Shown here: positions 20,923 to 31,469 of the stretch, one piece after another
Layout of the letters: every line of letters starts with the position of its first letter
How positions within the stretch are numbered: position 1 is the stretch's first letter
Assembly (NCBI RefSeq): GCF_014852005.1
Contig: NZ_JACVAU010000002.1
Location: 868,001-932,000 of the forward strand
Reading direction: 5' to 3'
Length of the DNA stretch: 64,000 nucleotides
From: Pseudoxanthomonas sp. PXM03
GTDB taxonomy: Bacteria; Pseudomonadota; Gammaproteobacteria; Xanthomonadales; Xanthomonadaceae
Made by a program: the position numbers and the translations under genes
Notes under the pieces: model-generated
What the model was told of the DNA's origin: nothing
Database searches by the model: none
The model's input: only the letters and a program-made list of their open reading frames with translations

Positions 20923-23094
20923 TCACTGCCGGCGCACGCCGTGCACGACGTTGAGGCGCCGCAGCCGCCGCATCACTTCCGCGAGGTGGTTGCGGTCGCG
21001 GACCTGGATCGAGAAGCGCAGCACGGCGACGTTGATGTCGCGCTCCAGGTATTCCACGCGCTCGATGTTCGACTGACTCTTGGCGACTGCCGCGGCGACC
21101 TGCGCCAGCACGCCGGGACGATTCTCCACGTCGATCAGCAGGGCGGCGTCGTAGTCGCCGGTGACGCGCGCATCCCAGGCGATCGGCACCCAGCGTTCCG
21201 GCGACTTGCGGAACTCGGTGACATTGGGGCAATCCAGCCGGTGCACCACGATGCCCTTGCCGGCCGTGTGGTAACCCATGATCTCGTCGCCCGGGATGGG
21301 TTGGCAGCATTGCGCGAAGCTGACCACGCCGCGCTCGCCGCCGGTGATCAGTATCTTTTCCTGCGAGTGCTTGGAGTGGCCGCCGGCGCGCAGCTCGGCG
21401 AACGCGGTCAGTGCCTGCGCCGCCTGCGCCGGCATCCAGTTGCCCAGCGCCACGTCCGCCAGGAAGGCTTCCAGGCGCGGATACTTGTGCTCGGCCAGGA
21501 AGGCTTCCAGGCGCTGCTGCGGCAGGCGCTCGAGCGAACTGTCGAGGTCCTCCAGCGCGCGATCCAGCATGCGGTGGCCGAGCTGCACGGCATCCTCGTG
21601 CTCCAGTTGCTTGAGCTGGTGCCGGATCGCGGTACGTGCCTTGCTGGTGACGACGAACTCCAGCCACTGCGGCTTGGGCGCGGCCGACTTGGCGGTGATG
21701 ATCTCCACGCTCTGCCCGCTGGCGAGTTTGGTGCGCAGCGGCACCAGTTTCTTGTCCACGCGCGAGGCCACGGCCTGGTTGCCCACGTCCGTGTGCACGG
21801 CATAGGCGAAGTCCAGCGCGGTGGAATTGCGCGGCAGCGACAGGATCTTGCCCTTCGGCGTGAACAGGTAGACCTCGTCCGGGAACAGGTCGACCTTGAC
21901 GTTCTCCAGGAACTCCAGCGACGAGCCCGCCGCGTGCTGGTTGTCGATCAGCTCGACGATCCACGCGTGCGCGCGGTTCTGCGCGCTGTTGGGCGTATCG
22001 GTACCGAACTTGTAGGTCCAGTGCGCCGCGATGCCGCGTTCGGCGATCAGGTCCATCTCGGTGGTGCGGATCTGCACTTCGATCGGCGAGCCGTAGGGTC
22101 CGAACAGCACCGTGTGCAGCGACTGGTATCCGTTGGCCTTGGGGATGGCGATGAAGTCGCGGAAGCGACCATCCAACGGCTTGTACTGCGCATGCACGGC
22201 GCCGAGCGCGTGGTAGCACGACGGCACCGAATCGACCACGACGCGGAACCCGAACACGTCCATCACCTGGTCGAAGCTTTTTCCTTCGCCCTGCATCTTG
22301 TTGTAGATGCTCCAGGGCGTCTTGACCCGGCTGACCAGGCGATGCTCGAGGCCTTCCTTCGCCAGCCGCTGCGACAGATGCGCCTCGATCTGCGCCATCG
22401 ATTCGCGACGCATCACCGGCTGGCTGCGGATGTGCTTCTCGATCACGGCGTGCCGCCACGGATGCAGTGCGCGGAACCCGAGGTCCTGCAGTTCGGACTT
22501 GACCAGGTTCATGCCCAGCCGCTGGGCGATGGGCGCGTAGATCTCCAGGGTCTCGCGCGCGATGCGGCCACGCGCCTCGGCACTCTGCGCGCCGAGGGTC
22601 CGCATGTTGTGCAGGCGGTCGGCCAGCTTGATCATGATCACGCGCAGGTCGCGCGACATGGCCAGCAGCATCTTGCGGAAGCTCTCCGCCGCCGCCTCCT
22701 GCCGGTCGCGGAACTTCAGCTTGTCCAGCTTGGTGACGCCTTCCACCAGTTCGGCCACCGACTCGCCGAACTCGGCCGCGATCTCCGCACCGGTCAGCGG
22801 CGTGTCCTCGATGGTGTCGTGCAGGATGGCCGCGATCAGCGTTTCCGCATCCATGCCCAGTTCGGCCAGCACACCGGCCACCGCCACCGGATGGGTGATA
22901 TAGGGCTCGCCCGACTTGCGGGTCTGGCCGACATGCGCGGCGGCACCGACTTCCCAGGCGCGCCGCAGCAACGGCAGCTGGTCCTTCGGCAGGTAGCGCG
23001 CGGTCTTCTCGAACTGCGCGACGTACTCCGGCACCGTTTCGTCGTGCGGCGAAGCGGGGGTGCGGACTGCCTTGGCGATGTGACCTGAACTCAT
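20923..23094 (-). CDS. spoT: Bifunctional (p)ppGpp synthetase/hydrolase SpoT
   Basis: A 723-residue RelA/SpoT homologue controlling the stringent-response alarmone. Domains in order: HD hydrolase (~30-190, with HDTIEDT intact, so hydrolysis-competent), synthetase (~230-350; VMDVFGFRVVVDS, IPKANGYQSLHTVL), TGS (~395-455), zinc-finger/helical region (CCQPIPGDEI) and C-terminal ACT (~650-720). The intact HD box and its position next to rpoZ and gmk mark it as SpoT, not RelA. The ATG at 23094 gives the expected length. Confidence 0.97.
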   Translation of the reverse strand: MSSGHIAKAVRTPASPHDETVPEYVAQFEKTARYLPKDQLPLLRRAWEVGAAAHVGQTRKSGEPYITHPVAVAGVLAELGMDAETLIAAILHDTIEDTPLTGAEIAAEFGESVAELVEGVTKLDKLKFRDRQEAAAESFRKMLLAMSRDLRVIMIKLADRLHNMRTLGAQSAEARGRIARETLEIYAPIAQRLGMNLVKSELQDLGFRALHPWRHAVIEKHIRSQPVMRRESMAQIEAHLSQRLAKEGLEHRLVSRVKTPWSIYNKMQGEGKSFDQVMDVFGFRVVVDSVPSCYHALGAVHAQYKPLDGRFRDFIAIPKANGYQSLHTVLFGPYGSPIEVQIRTTEMDLIAERGIAAHWTYKFGTDTPNSAQNRAHAWIVELIDNQHAAGSSLEFLENVKVDLFPDEVYLFTPKGKILSLPRNSTALDFAYAVHTDVGNQAVASRVDKKLVPLRTKLASGQSVEIITAKSAAPKPQWLEFVVTSKARTAIRHQLKQLEHEDAVQLGHRMLDRALEDLDSSLERLPQQRLEAFLAEHKYPRLEAFLADVALGNWMPAQAAQALTAFAELRAGGHSKHSQEKILITGGERGVVSFAQCCQPIPGDEIMGYHTAGKGIVVHRLDCPNVTEFRKSPERWVPIAWDARVTGDYDAALLIDVENRPGVLAQVAAAVAKSQSNIERVEYLERDINVAVLRFSIQVRDRNHLAEVMRRLRRLNVVHGVRRQ

Positions 23095-23154
23095 GCCACC
23101 AGCCTATGCCAGTCACGTCGCAACGGCAACGCGCGCGCGCCTGCCTGAAACGCA

Positions 23155-23178
23155 GAAAGCCCGCTTGCGCGGGCTTTC
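23155..23178 (-). terminator. Hairpin between rpoZ and spoT
   Basis: A 10-bp perfect stem (GAAAGCCCGC with GCGGGCTTTC) and TTGC loop. The T-tract is short (CTTTC), so termination after rpoZ may be partial, allowing read-through into spoT. Confidence 0.65.
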
Positions 23179-23221
23179 CGGTCATCGCGGGTTTCGGTGG
23201 AAACCCGAGGCGGGATCGATC

Positions 23222-23521
23222 TCAGTCGTCGCCCTTGGACAGGTCGTCGTCGGCGACCACTTCGGCGGCGGCCCATTCCAGCGCCTCGCGCTCGGCGCGC
23301 TCGCGCTCGGCCTTCTCGACGCGGTCGATCAAGTCGTTGTCGATCCTGCGGGCGGCGATTTCACGCAGCGCCAGTACGGTGGGCTTGTCCTGGTGTTCGC
23401 TGTTGTCGATGGTCGGCTCCACGCCGTTCGCCAGCTGGCGGGCGCGCTTGGCAGCCATCGTGACCAGGTCGAAACGGTTATCGACGACTTCCAGGCAATC
23501 TTCAACGGTGATGCGGGCCAT
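23222..23521 (-). CDS. rpoZ: RNA polymerase omega subunit
   Basis: A 99-residue omega subunit that helps assemble RNA polymerase and forms part of a ppGpp site. The family start [20 protein letters not shown] and the conserved LALREIAA are present. The frame extends upstream to 23602, but 23521 is the family start. It is followed by spoT and preceded by gmk, the classic order. Confidence 0.97.
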   Translation of the reverse strand: MARITVEDCLEVVDNRFDLVTMAAKRARQLANGVEPTIDNSEHQDKPTVLALREIAARRIDNDLIDRVEKAERERAEREALEWAAAEVVADDDLSKGDD

Positions 23522-23642
23522 GCGGGCTCCCGGCAGCCTGTTGGCCGCCCAGTGAATGGGGAAAGGGGCGGCGATTGTAGGTGGGCGGCCCAGGCAATGC
23601 AAGCCTTTCCTTGAAAATCAGTCAGTTAGCGACCAATCCCTT

Positions 23643-23717
23643 GTAGGAGGGGCCTCAGCCCCGACCGAAAGAGGATGGGGTCCGTTGGCCGCAGGTCGGG
23701 GCAGAAGCCCCTCCTGC
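23643..23717. repeat. Inverted pair of GTAG palindromes (GGGGCCTCAGCCCC stem)
   Basis: The left copy begins GTAGGAGGGGCCTCAGCCCC. The right copy is inverted and ends CTGC instead of CTAC, so it has decayed. The pair lies between gmk and rpoZ, which breaks close operon spacing there. Confidence 0.8.
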
Positions 23718-23727
23718 AGCTGGACCG

Positions 23728-24345
23728 CTATTCGGCCAGAAGGGTGGCAATCAGGCCGGCGTGCCGGACATCCTGGGCCTCCCGGCGCAGGCGGCTGGCC
23801 GTGAAGATCGCGTGCATCTGCTCGACGGCGGTCTCGAACACATCATTGACGATCACGTAGTCGAACTCCGCGTAGTGCGACATCTCCTCGCGGGCGGCGG
23901 CCAGCCGGCGCTGGATGACTTCCTCGCTGTCCTGACCCCGTGCACGCATGCGCTGCTCCAGCGCATCGCGCGACGGCGGCAGGATGAACACGCTGACCGC
24001 GTCCGGCACCTTCTCGCGCACCTGGCGGGCGCCCTGCCAGTCGATTTCCAGCAGCACGTCCTTGCCGGCGTCGAGCTGCGGCTCCACCGACTGGCGCGCC
24101 GTGCCCTTCCAGTCGCCATGCACCTCGGCGTACTCGAAGAAGTCGCCGGCGCGGATCATCGCCTTGAACTCGTCGGCGCTGATGAAGTGGTAATGCTGCG
24201 CATGGCGCTCGCCCGGACGCGCGCCGCGCGAGGTGAACGAGATCGACAGCGCGATGTCCGCATCCCGTGCCAGCACGGCGTTGACGATGCTGCTCTTGCC
24301 CGCACCCGATGGCGCCGCGACGATGTAGAGGGTTCCGCGCTTCAT
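23728..24345 (-). CDS. gmk: Guanylate kinase
   Basis: A 205-residue enzyme that phosphorylates GMP to GDP. P-loop APSGAGKSS lies at residues 11-19; the GMP-binding segment (SFTSRGARPGE, YHFISADEF) and EIDWQGARQV are present. The start at 24345 overlaps the yicC stop by four bases; the upstream in-frame extension has no family match. Confidence 0.97.
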   Translation of the reverse strand: MKRGTLYIVAAPSGAGKSSIVNAVLARDADIALSISFTSRGARPGERHAQHYHFISADEFKAMIRAGDFFEYAEVHGDWKGTARQSVEPQLDAGKDVLLEIDWQGARQVREKVPDAVSVFILPPSRDALEQRMRARGQDSEEVIQRRLAAAREEMSHYAEFDYVIVNDVFETAVEQMHAIFTASRLRREAQDVRHAGLIATLLAE

Positions 24346-25202
24346 TCGATGTTCTGCGCCTGCTCGCGGATCTGGTCGATCAGCACCTTCAGTTCCACCG
24401 CGATGTTGGTGGTACGGATGTCGACGGACTTGGAGCCGAGGGTGTTCGCTTCGCGGTTGAATTCCTGCAGCAGGAAGTCCAGCCGCCGGCCCTGCGGCTC
24501 CTTCTGGGTGAACACGCGGCGGATTTCCTTGACGTGGCTGTCGAGGCGGTCGAGCTCCTCGTCCACGTCGAGCTTCTGCAGCCACAGCACCAGTTCCTGC
24601 TCCAGCCGTCCCTGCTCCATGTTCTGCGCCACATCGGCAAGCCGCACTTCCAGCTTCTGCCGCTGGCCGGCGCGGATCTGCGGAATCAGGGTCCGTACTT
24701 CGGCCGCCAGCGTGGCAATGCCGTCCACGCGCTCCAGGATCGCCGCCACCAGCTTGCCGCCCTCGCGTTCGCGCGCCGCGACGAACTGGTCCAGCACCGC
24801 GTCCAGCAAGGCCAGGGCCTCGGCCTGAAGCGCGTCCATGTCCACGCCCTTGCTCTGCAGCACGCCAGGGAACTGCAGCAGGTCGGTCAGCTCGGTACGC
24901 AGGTTGGGCAGGCGTGAAGACAATTCCAGCGCCAGCTCCGAGAGGTGTGCGATGACGCGGGGATTGATCTGCAGCGCACCCTCGCCTTCGGGCGCCCGCA
25001 GGCGCAACGTCAGGTCCAGCTTGCCGCGCGAGACGCGCGAGGCCACCCGTTCGCGCAGCGCCGGTTCGAGCACGCGCAGTTCATCCGGCAGGCGGACACC
25101 CAGTTCCAGGAAGCGGTGGTTGACCGCGCGCAGTTCGGCGGCAAGCGAGCCGCCCTCGGTGGCGCGCTCGGCGGTGGCGAACGCCGTCATGCTGCGGATC
25201 AT
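24342..25202 (-). CDS. yicC: YicC family endoribonuclease-like protein
   Basis: A 286-residue YicC/YloC protein, a family reported to have endoribonuclease activity on small RNAs in E. coli. The N-terminal MIRSMTAFA and [11 protein letters not shown] and the C-terminal DUF1732 part ([19 protein letters not shown]) are typical. I chose 25202 for the family start although its ribosome site is weak; an in-frame ATG four codons upstream is possible. It is coupled to gmk by an ATGA overlap and divergent from rph. Confidence 0.93.
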   Translation of the reverse strand: MIRSMTAFATAERATEGGSLAAELRAVNHRFLELGVRLPDELRVLEPALRERVASRVSRGKLDLTLRLRAPEGEGALQINPRVIAHLSELALELSSRLPNLRTELTDLLQFPGVLQSKGVDMDALQAEALALLDAVLDQFVAAREREGGKLVAAILERVDGIATLAAEVRTLIPQIRAGQRQKLEVRLADVAQNMEQGRLEQELVLWLQKLDVDEELDRLDSHVKEIRRVFTQKEPQGRRLDFLLQEFNREANTLGSKSVDIRTTNIAVELKVLIDQIREQAQNIE

Positions 25203-25331
25203 GCAGGTGCCCATCGGACCAGTGAGCGGCGCATCTTAGCAGTACGCGTGGCGCGGACCGGGGCCGGCGGGACCAACCGGACCAAACGGCTTGGACTGCT
25301 AGACTTCGCCCCCCTCATCGCGGATGCCCCC

Positions 25332-26057
<726 letters not shown>

Positions 26058-26067
26058 CGTCTTCCCT

Positions 26068-26132
26068 GTGGGCGCGACGTCAGTCGCGATGAGGCGTTAC
26101 CGATGGACCATCGCGACTTACGTCGCTCCCAC
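26068..26132. repeat. Inverted pair of GTGG/GTAG-type palindromes (GCGACGTCAGTCGC stem)
   Basis: GTGGGCGCGACGTCAGTCGC faces an inverted copy ending GTCGCTCCCAC across about 19 bases. The stem is the same as in 43108-43234 and 46377-46533, with the GTAG head changed to GTGG. It lies between rph and the VOC gene. Confidence 0.8.
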
Positions 26133-26159
26133 GACAGCCCGATTGGACGGAGTTGACTG

Positions 26160-26549
26160 ATGCCACAAACCCTCAGCCTGATCACCGTCGTCGTAGACGA
26201 CTACGACCGCGCCATCGCGCACTACTGTGGCGCGCTGGGCTTCGAACTGCGCGAGGACACGGATCAGGGCCGCAAGCGCTGGGTGCATGTCGCCCCACCG
26301 GGCAGTACCGAAACCGGCCTGCTGCTGGCGGTAGCCAGCACCGACGAACAGCGCGCGCGCATCGGCGACCAGACCGGCGGGCGCGTGGGCTTCTTCCTGC
26401 AGACCGACGACTTCTGGCGCGACCACGCGCGCATGGTCTCCGCCGGCATCGAGTTCCTCGAAACCCCGCGCGAGGAAAGTTACGCCACCGTCGCCGTGTT
26501 CCGCGATGCCTACGGCAACCGCTGGGACCTGCTGCAACCCAAGGACTGA
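26160..26549 (+). CDS. VOC-superfamily (glyoxalase/bleomycin-resistance fold) protein
   Basis: A 129-residue single-module VOC protein. The N-terminal LITVVVDDYDRAIAHYCGALGFEL and C-terminal TVAVFRDAYGNRWDLLQPKD match the two beta-alpha-beta-beta-beta halves with a metal-binding Glu/His pattern only partly visible. The enzyme or binding role is unknown. It lies six bases before rdgB, so the two may be co-transcribed. Confidence 0.85.
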   Translation: MPQTLSLITVVVDDYDRAIAHYCGALGFELREDTDQGRKRWVHVAPPGSTETGLLLAVASTDEQRARIGDQTGGRVGFFLQTDDFWRDHARMVSAGIEFLETPREESYATVAVFRDAYGNRWDLLQPKD

Positions 26550-26555
26550 TCCGAC

Positions 26556-27149
26556 ATGAAGCTCGTTCTCGCCTCGTCCAACCACGGCAAGCTGGAAGAA
26601 CTGCGCAGCCTGCTGGCCGACACCGGCATCGAACTCATCGCGCAGTCCGACCTGGGCGTGGAGGATGCCGATGAAACCGGTGCCACGTTCATCGAGAACG
26701 CCCTGATCAAGGCGCGCCATGCCAGCCTGCAGACCGGGCTGCCCGCACTGGCCGATGATTCCGGCATCTGCGTGGACGCGCTGAACGGTGCGCCCGGCCT
26801 GTATTCGGCACGCTACGCCGGCGAGCACGGCCATGCCGACCGCAACATCGACAAGTTGCTGGACGCCCTGAAGGACACGCCTGGCGAACAACGTGGCGCG
26901 CACTTCTATTGCGTCCTGGTGCTGCTGCGCCATGCGCACGATCCGCAACCGCTGATCGTCGAAGGCGAGTGGCAGGGCCGCATCCTGCATGAGCGCCGCG
27001 GCACCGGCGGACATGGCTATGACCCGGTGTTCTTCGACCCCCAGTTCGGCCAGTCGGCAGCGGAAATGCCGCTGGACGAGAAGAACCGCATCAGCCATCG
27101 CGGCAAGGCGCTGGCCGGATTGAAGCAGCGGCTGCAGACGATCCTCTAG
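26556..27149 (+). CDS. rdgB: XTP/dITP diphosphatase (RdgB/HAM1)
   Basis: A 197-residue house-cleaning pyrophosphatase that removes inosine and xanthosine triphosphates. Conserved blocks are [63 protein letters not shown] and [11 protein letters not shown]. It is followed after 129 bases by hemW, as in many gammaproteobacteria. Confidence 0.96.
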   Translation: MKLVLASSNHGKLEELRSLLADTGIELIAQSDLGVEDADETGATFIENALIKARHASLQTGLPALADDSGICVDALNGAPGLYSARYAGEHGHADRNIDKLLDALKDTPGEQRGAHFYCVLVLLRHAHDPQPLIVEGEWQGRILHERRGTGGHGYDPVFFDPQFGQSAAEMPLDEKNRISHRGKALAGLKQRLQTIL

Positions 27150-27266
27150 GCGCACCCTTCACTTCATGCCCCATCGGGGTATTCATGCCTATCGGGGGAA
27201 ATGGGCACGATGTGTTGCCCTGCGGCCACGCAAGACAAGAAGCGCCTCGGGCATGCACCCCGCTCC

Positions 27267-27272
27267 TACAAT
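27267..27272 (+). promoter_or_regulatory. -10 box placed for a leaderless hemW transcript
   Basis: TACAAT ends six bases before the hemW ATG at 27279, so transcription would start at or next to the A of the start codon. No convincing -35 and no ribosome site are seen. Confidence 0.4.
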
Positions 27273-27278
27273 AGACCC

Positions 27279-28433
27279 ATGCTGATCCCGCCTCCCCTGT
27301 CGCTGTACGTCCACATGCCGTGGTGCGTACGCAAATGTCCGTACTGCGATTTCAACTCGCACCAGGGCAAGGGCGGGCTGCCGTTCGACGCCTATGTCGA
27401 CGCCTTGCTGCGCGATCTGGACCACGACCTGCCGCTGGTCTGGGGGCGTACGGTGCACAGCGTCTTTTTCGGCGGCGGCACGCCCAGCCTGTTCCCGCCG
27501 GAGGCCATCGACCGCTTCCTGCAGGCGGCCAGCAGCCGGTTGCGCTTCGCACCGGGGCTGGAAGTGACGCTGGAGACCAATCCGGGCACCGCCGAGCATG
27601 GCCGTTTCGAGAGCTACCGCGCGGCCGGCGTGAACCGCATCAGCTTCGGCATCCAGAGCTTCGACGACGGCAGCCTGGAGAAGCTCGGCCGCATCCACGA
27701 CAGCCGCGAGGCCGAGCAGGCCGTGAAGCTGGCGCAGGATGCCGGCTTCGACAACATCAACCTCGACCTGATGTACGCCCTGCCCGGCCAGACCCTGGCC
27801 ATGGCCGAACATGACCTGCAACGCGCCTTCGCGCTGCGACCCGCGCACATCTCCCACTACCAGCTGACGCTGGAGCCGAACACGGTGTTCTTCTCGCGGC
27901 CGCCCCAGGGCATACCCGACGACGACCACGCCTGGGACATGCAGGAACACTGCCAGGCACTGCTTGCCGCTGCCGGCTATGGCCACTACGAAGTCAGTGC
28001 TTACGCGCAGCCCGGCCGCCGGTGCGCGCACAACATGAACTACTGGCGTTACGGCGATTACATGGGCATCGGCGCTGGCGCGCACGGCAAGATCACCGTG
28101 GGCGCTACCGCGCAGATCCTGCGCCGCTGGAAGGTGAAGCACCCCACGAGCTACCTGGCGACCGCTGGCACGCCGCAGGCCATCGGCGGCGATGACGACA
28201 TCACGCCGGAGCGCCGCCCGTTCGAGTTCATGCTCAATGCGCTGCGGCTGCAGGAAGGCTTTGCACTGGCGGATTTCACCGCCACCACCGGACTGCCCGT
28301 GGCAACGATCGAGGCGGCGCTGGAACAGGCCCGGCGGCATGGCTGGCTCGACCTGTCCGACACCCACGTGCAGCCCACGGCCCTGGGCCGCCGGTTCACC
28401 AACGACGTGATCGAACTGTTCCTCGACGCCTGA
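27279..28433 (+). CDS. hemW: HemW, radical-SAM heme chaperone
   Basis: A 384-residue protein related to the oxygen-independent coproporphyrinogen oxidase HemN but lacking its N-terminal extension. The 4Fe-4S radical-SAM motif is CVRKCPYC (~residue 16), and FFGGGTPSL and the HemN C-terminal domain follow. Members are now regarded as heme-binding chaperones rather than oxidases. The start at 27279 is supported by the family N-terminus (PPLSLYVHMPWC). Confidence 0.94.
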   Translation: MLIPPPLSLYVHMPWCVRKCPYCDFNSHQGKGGLPFDAYVDALLRDLDHDLPLVWGRTVHSVFFGGGTPSLFPPEAIDRFLQAASSRLRFAPGLEVTLETNPGTAEHGRFESYRAAGVNRISFGIQSFDDGSLEKLGRIHDSREAEQAVKLAQDAGFDNINLDLMYALPGQTLAMAEHDLQRAFALRPAHISHYQLTLEPNTVFFSRPPQGIPDDDHAWDMQEHCQALLAAAGYGHYEVSAYAQPGRRCAHNMNYWRYGDYMGIGAGAHGKITVGATAQILRRWKVKHPTSYLATAGTPQAIGGDDDITPERRPFEFMLNALRLQEGFALADFTATTGLPVATIEAALEQARRHGWLDLSDTHVQPTALGRRFTNDVIELFLDA

Positions 28434-28487
28434 AGCCCACGTCCTCTCCGCGTGGCGACGGATGGATGCGCAGGCAACGCCGGGTGT

Positions 28488-28493
28488 GATAAT
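28488..28493 (+). promoter_or_regulatory. Candidate extended -10 box of the DUF1631 gene
   Basis: TGTGATAAT contains a TG-extended GATAAT hexamer 30 bases before the ATG at 28524. No clear -35 is present, which fits an extended -10 promoter. Confidence 0.45.
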
Positions 28494-28523
28494 GATGGGG
28501 CTACAGGGGAGCCCACTGCACCG

Positions 28524-31058
28524 ATGACCGCGCCACGATCGCCTTCGCCTGCCGCCGCGCCGACCACCATCGCATCGGCCGCGTTGCCGCCGCGCGTGCG
28601 CCGCGTGCTGCAGAACCTGTTCGACCATATCTCGCCGGACTTCATCACCGCGTTGAATGCAATGCTGGTGGAGTTCGAGCAGCAGCTGTTCAAGCAGGCG
28701 GAACATGCCCGCAGCAACCACCTGCAGACACAGATCTTCGTCGACCTGCGCGCCCTGCAGAAGCACCGCACCGAACTGGTCCCGCATTACATGTTCGGCC
28801 TGGAAGGCGAACTGGCCGGCCTCCGCGCGCCGCGCGCCGAAGCGAATGCGTCGACGGCGCCCCGCCTCGACTACCAGACACTGACGCTGGTGGAAGATGC
28901 GGTGATGGACCAGGAGATCGTGCTGCGCGAAGTCGCGCGGCGGCATGAGCAGCGCGGCAACGCGCAGATCCTGATGCTGGGCCAGCGCTTCGGCGTCCTC
29001 GCCCGCGCCCCCGCCTACGACGCGGACACCCTGCCGCTCGGGCCGAACCGCCTCTGCCACGTGCTGAAGGACGCCGCGACGTGCCTGGAGCTGTCGCTGG
29101 ATGCGCAGTTGGTGCTTTACCGCACCTTCGACCACAAGGTGATGCTGAACTACAGCGAGTGGGCCAGCACGGTGAACCAGTTCCTGTCGCGCGAGGGCAT
29201 CCTGCCGGGGCTGGTCTACACGCCGCGCCGGGGCCGCGTGCAGGAAGCGATCCGGCGGCACCCGCTCGACGAAGGCAGCGCTGAACCACGCCCGATGACC
29301 GCCTGGCAGGGCCAGGCCGGTGCTTCGCACTGGGCCACGCTGACGCCGGACCAGCTGCAGGCTGTCGCCGGCGCCATGACCGACGGCAGGGCACCCGAAC
29401 CGGGCCACGGCGGGTCATCGCCGCCGGCACCGTCGAGCGCCGCCGCGACACCGGCCGCAGCGGAAACACCGGCGGCCGACAACAGCGCCGGTTCGTTCGA
29501 AGTGCTGCAGAAGCTGCTCGCCATCCGGCGCGGCGGTCTGCAAGCCGATGCCCATGCCCTCGCCAGCTCCGGCGGATACGGAAGCGCTGGTGGCCTCGGC
29601 GGCCTGGGTGGCCACGAAGGACAGGGTGGCCAGGGAGGGGGCACCGGCACCGGAGAAGGCAGTGACCAGGGCGGCGGCCAGGGCAGCGCCCCGACGGGCG
29701 ATGCCACCGGCGCGACCGCACCGGCCACACCGACCCACCGGCTGCTGCCCACGCCCGATGTGTTGAGCACGTTGCAGGCCCTGCAGACGGCACCGCTTCC
29801 ACCGCGCGCGCCCGACCAGCCGCGCCGCACCGTGGCCGACCTGCAGCAGACCATGCTGGCCGAAGTGCGTGCCAAGCACGGCCCCAACGCCACCCTGGCC
29901 AGCGCGGATTCGGACACCTTCGAACTGCTGGACCTGCTCTACAACGAAATCGAGCGCGAGGTGCAGCACGACGCACCCGCCGCCGACATGCTGGTGCGGC
30001 TGCAGGTCCCGGTCGTACAGGCCGCCTTGCGCGACCGCAACTTCTTCCTGCGCGCACAGCACCCGGCGCGCGACCTGCTCAACACGGTGGCCGAATCCGG
30101 CGCCACCTGGCTGGGCGACGAGGACGTGGATCCGCAGCTGGTGCAGAAACTGCATCGCGCGGTCGAGGCGGTGGTCGAGACCTACGAAGGCGACGAAGCC
30201 GTCTTCGAGGACGCCAACCGCGATGTCCAGCAGCACCTGCAGGCCGCCGCGCGCAAAGCCGAACTGGCCGAGCGCCGGCAGATCGAGGCCGCACGCGGCA
30301 AGGACCGGCTGGAAGTCGCCAAGCAGCGGGCCGCGGAGACCATCGAATCCGCGATGGCCGAGGCCAAGCCGCAGAAGTTCGTGCAGGCCCTGCTCAGCCA
30401 GGCCTGGGCCGACGTGCTCACGCTCACGCAGCTGCGCAACGGCGAATCGTCCACCGAGTGGACCGACCAGCTGCAGACCACGCTGGAGATCGTCGCCGCC
30501 ACCACCACCTCGCAGGAACCGAGCCCCGCGCTGGCCGACAAGATCGAGAAATCGCTGGTGCAGGTGGGCTACCACGAAGACGAAGCGGCCGCGATCGCGC
30601 GTCGCCTGTCGAGTGCCGAGGAGGATGAAACCACGTCGCGCACCGAGCTGACCGCGCGCCTCAAGGCACGTGCACGGCTGGGTGGCCAGGGCGAGGTCAA
30701 GAAGAAGCCGGCGCAGCCGCGCACGCCGCAGGAACAGGAGTGCTACGACTACCTGCGCACGCTGCCGTTCGGCACCTGGTTCGAGTTCACCCGCAACCAG
30801 CAGGGCGACCTGCAGCGGCAGCGCCTGTCGTGGTTCAGCCCGGTCACCGGCAATGCGCTGTTCGTCAACCAGCGTGGCCAGCGCGTGGGCGAGCATTCGC
30901 TGGACACGCTCGCGCACCTGATGGCCAAGGGCCAGGCGCAGGTGGTCACCGAAGACCGCGGCCGCCTGATCGACCGTGCATGGAACGCCACCCTCAGCGC
31001 GCTGCGCAGCCTCACTGGCCGCCGTGGCGAGACCGAAGCCGCAGGAGACGCCGCATGA
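28524..31058 (+). CDS. DUF1631 family protein
   Basis: A large (844 residues) cytoplasmic protein with the DUF1631 layout: a helical N-terminal part (VLQNLFDHISPDFITALNAMLVEFEQQLFKQAE), a Gly/Ala-rich low-complexity middle (residues ~300-410) and a conserved C-terminal region (DLLDLLYNEIE, FFLRAQHPARDLLNTVAESG, LPFGTWFEFTRNQQGDLQRQRLSWFSPVTG). Homologues are often misnamed thymidine phosphorylase. The last part resembles a beta-barrel that may contact RNA or a nucleotide. It overlaps the next gene, a PilZ protein, by ATGA, which suggests a joint role in c-di-GMP signalling; this is inference. Confidence 0.88.
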   Translation: MTAPRSPSPAAAPTTIASAALPPRVRRVLQNLFDHISPDFITALNAMLVEFEQQLFKQAEHARSNHLQTQIFVDLRALQKHRTELVPHYMFGLEGELAGLRAPRAEANASTAPRLDYQTLTLVEDAVMDQEIVLREVARRHEQRGNAQILMLGQRFGVLARAPAYDADTLPLGPNRLCHVLKDAATCLELSLDAQLVLYRTFDHKVMLNYSEWASTVNQFLSREGILPGLVYTPRRGRVQEAIRRHPLDEGSAEPRPMTAWQGQAGASHWATLTPDQLQAVAGAMTDGRAPEPGHGGSSPPAPSSAAATPAAAETPAADNSAGSFEVLQKLLAIRRGGLQADAHALASSGGYGSAGGLGGLGGHEGQGGQGGGTGTGEGSDQGGGQGSAPTGDATGATAPATPTHRLLPTPDVLSTLQALQTAPLPPRAPDQPRRTVADLQQTMLAEVRAKHGPNATLASADSDTFELLDLLYNEIEREVQHDAPAADMLVRLQVPVVQAALRDRNFFLRAQHPARDLLNTVAESGATWLGDEDVDPQLVQKLHRAVEAVVETYEGDEAVFEDANRDVQQHLQAAARKAELAERRQIEAARGKDRLEVAKQRAAETIESAMAEAKPQKFVQALLSQAWADVLTLTQLRNGESSTEWTDQLQTTLEIVAATTTSQEPSPALADKIEKSLVQVGYHEDEAAAIARRLSSAEEDETTSRTELTARLKARARLGGQGEVKKKPAQPRTPQEQECYDYLRTLPFGTWFEFTRNQQGDLQRQRLSWFSPVTGNALFVNQRGQRVGEHSLDTLAHLMAKGQAQVVTEDRGRLIDRAWNATLSALRSLTGRRGETEAAGDAA

Positions 31059-31402
31059 TGCGCGAGTTCCGCCGTGCCCGCCGACGCAGCGTGCCCAAGT
31101 CCGTTCCCGTGTTCGACCTGATGACCGAACAGGTCATCGGCCGCCTCGGCAATCTCTCCGAGTCGGGCATGCTGCTGGTCGCCACCGAACCGGTGGTGGA
31201 CGATGCGCTGTACCAATTGCGCTTCCACCTGCGCGATGAGCGTGGTCAGGACGTGCCGATCGACGTGGGCGCACACCTGCTGTGGTCCGCGCAGGCCAAT
31301 ACGCCCGGGCAGGCCTTCGCCGGCCTGCGCTTCCTGACCATCGACCGCGAGCCGCTGGAGCGCCTGCGCCAGTGGGTCAATGCCGGGCCCGAGGCCGAGT
31401 AG
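31055..31402 (+). CDS. PilZ-domain protein
   Basis: A 115-residue single-domain PilZ protein. The c-di-GMP-binding RxxxR is present at the N-terminus ([12 protein letters not shown]), and the second motif appears as GRLGNLSESGMLL in place of the usual D/NxSxxG (here N-L-S-E-S-G). The C-terminal GLRFLTIDREPLERL completes the barrel. It is translationally coupled to the DUF1631 gene, with a GGAG ribosome site inside that gene. Confidence 0.88.
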   Translation: MMREFRRARRRSVPKSVPVFDLMTEQVIGRLGNLSESGMLLVATEPVVDDALYQLRFHLRDERGQDVPIDVGAHLLWSAQANTPGQAFAGLRFLTIDREPLERLRQWVNAGPEAE

Positions 31403-31469
31403 GGTCCACGCCCCGGCCTGCGCGGGCCGGATGCGGCAAAATGGCGGCTCTTTCGCACGAGCCGCCGCC

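Noticed and set aside
27189-29408. 739-residue open frame on the minus strand across hemW and the DUF1631 start
   Set aside because: It lies opposite two recognised genes and shows no family motifs or ribosome site.
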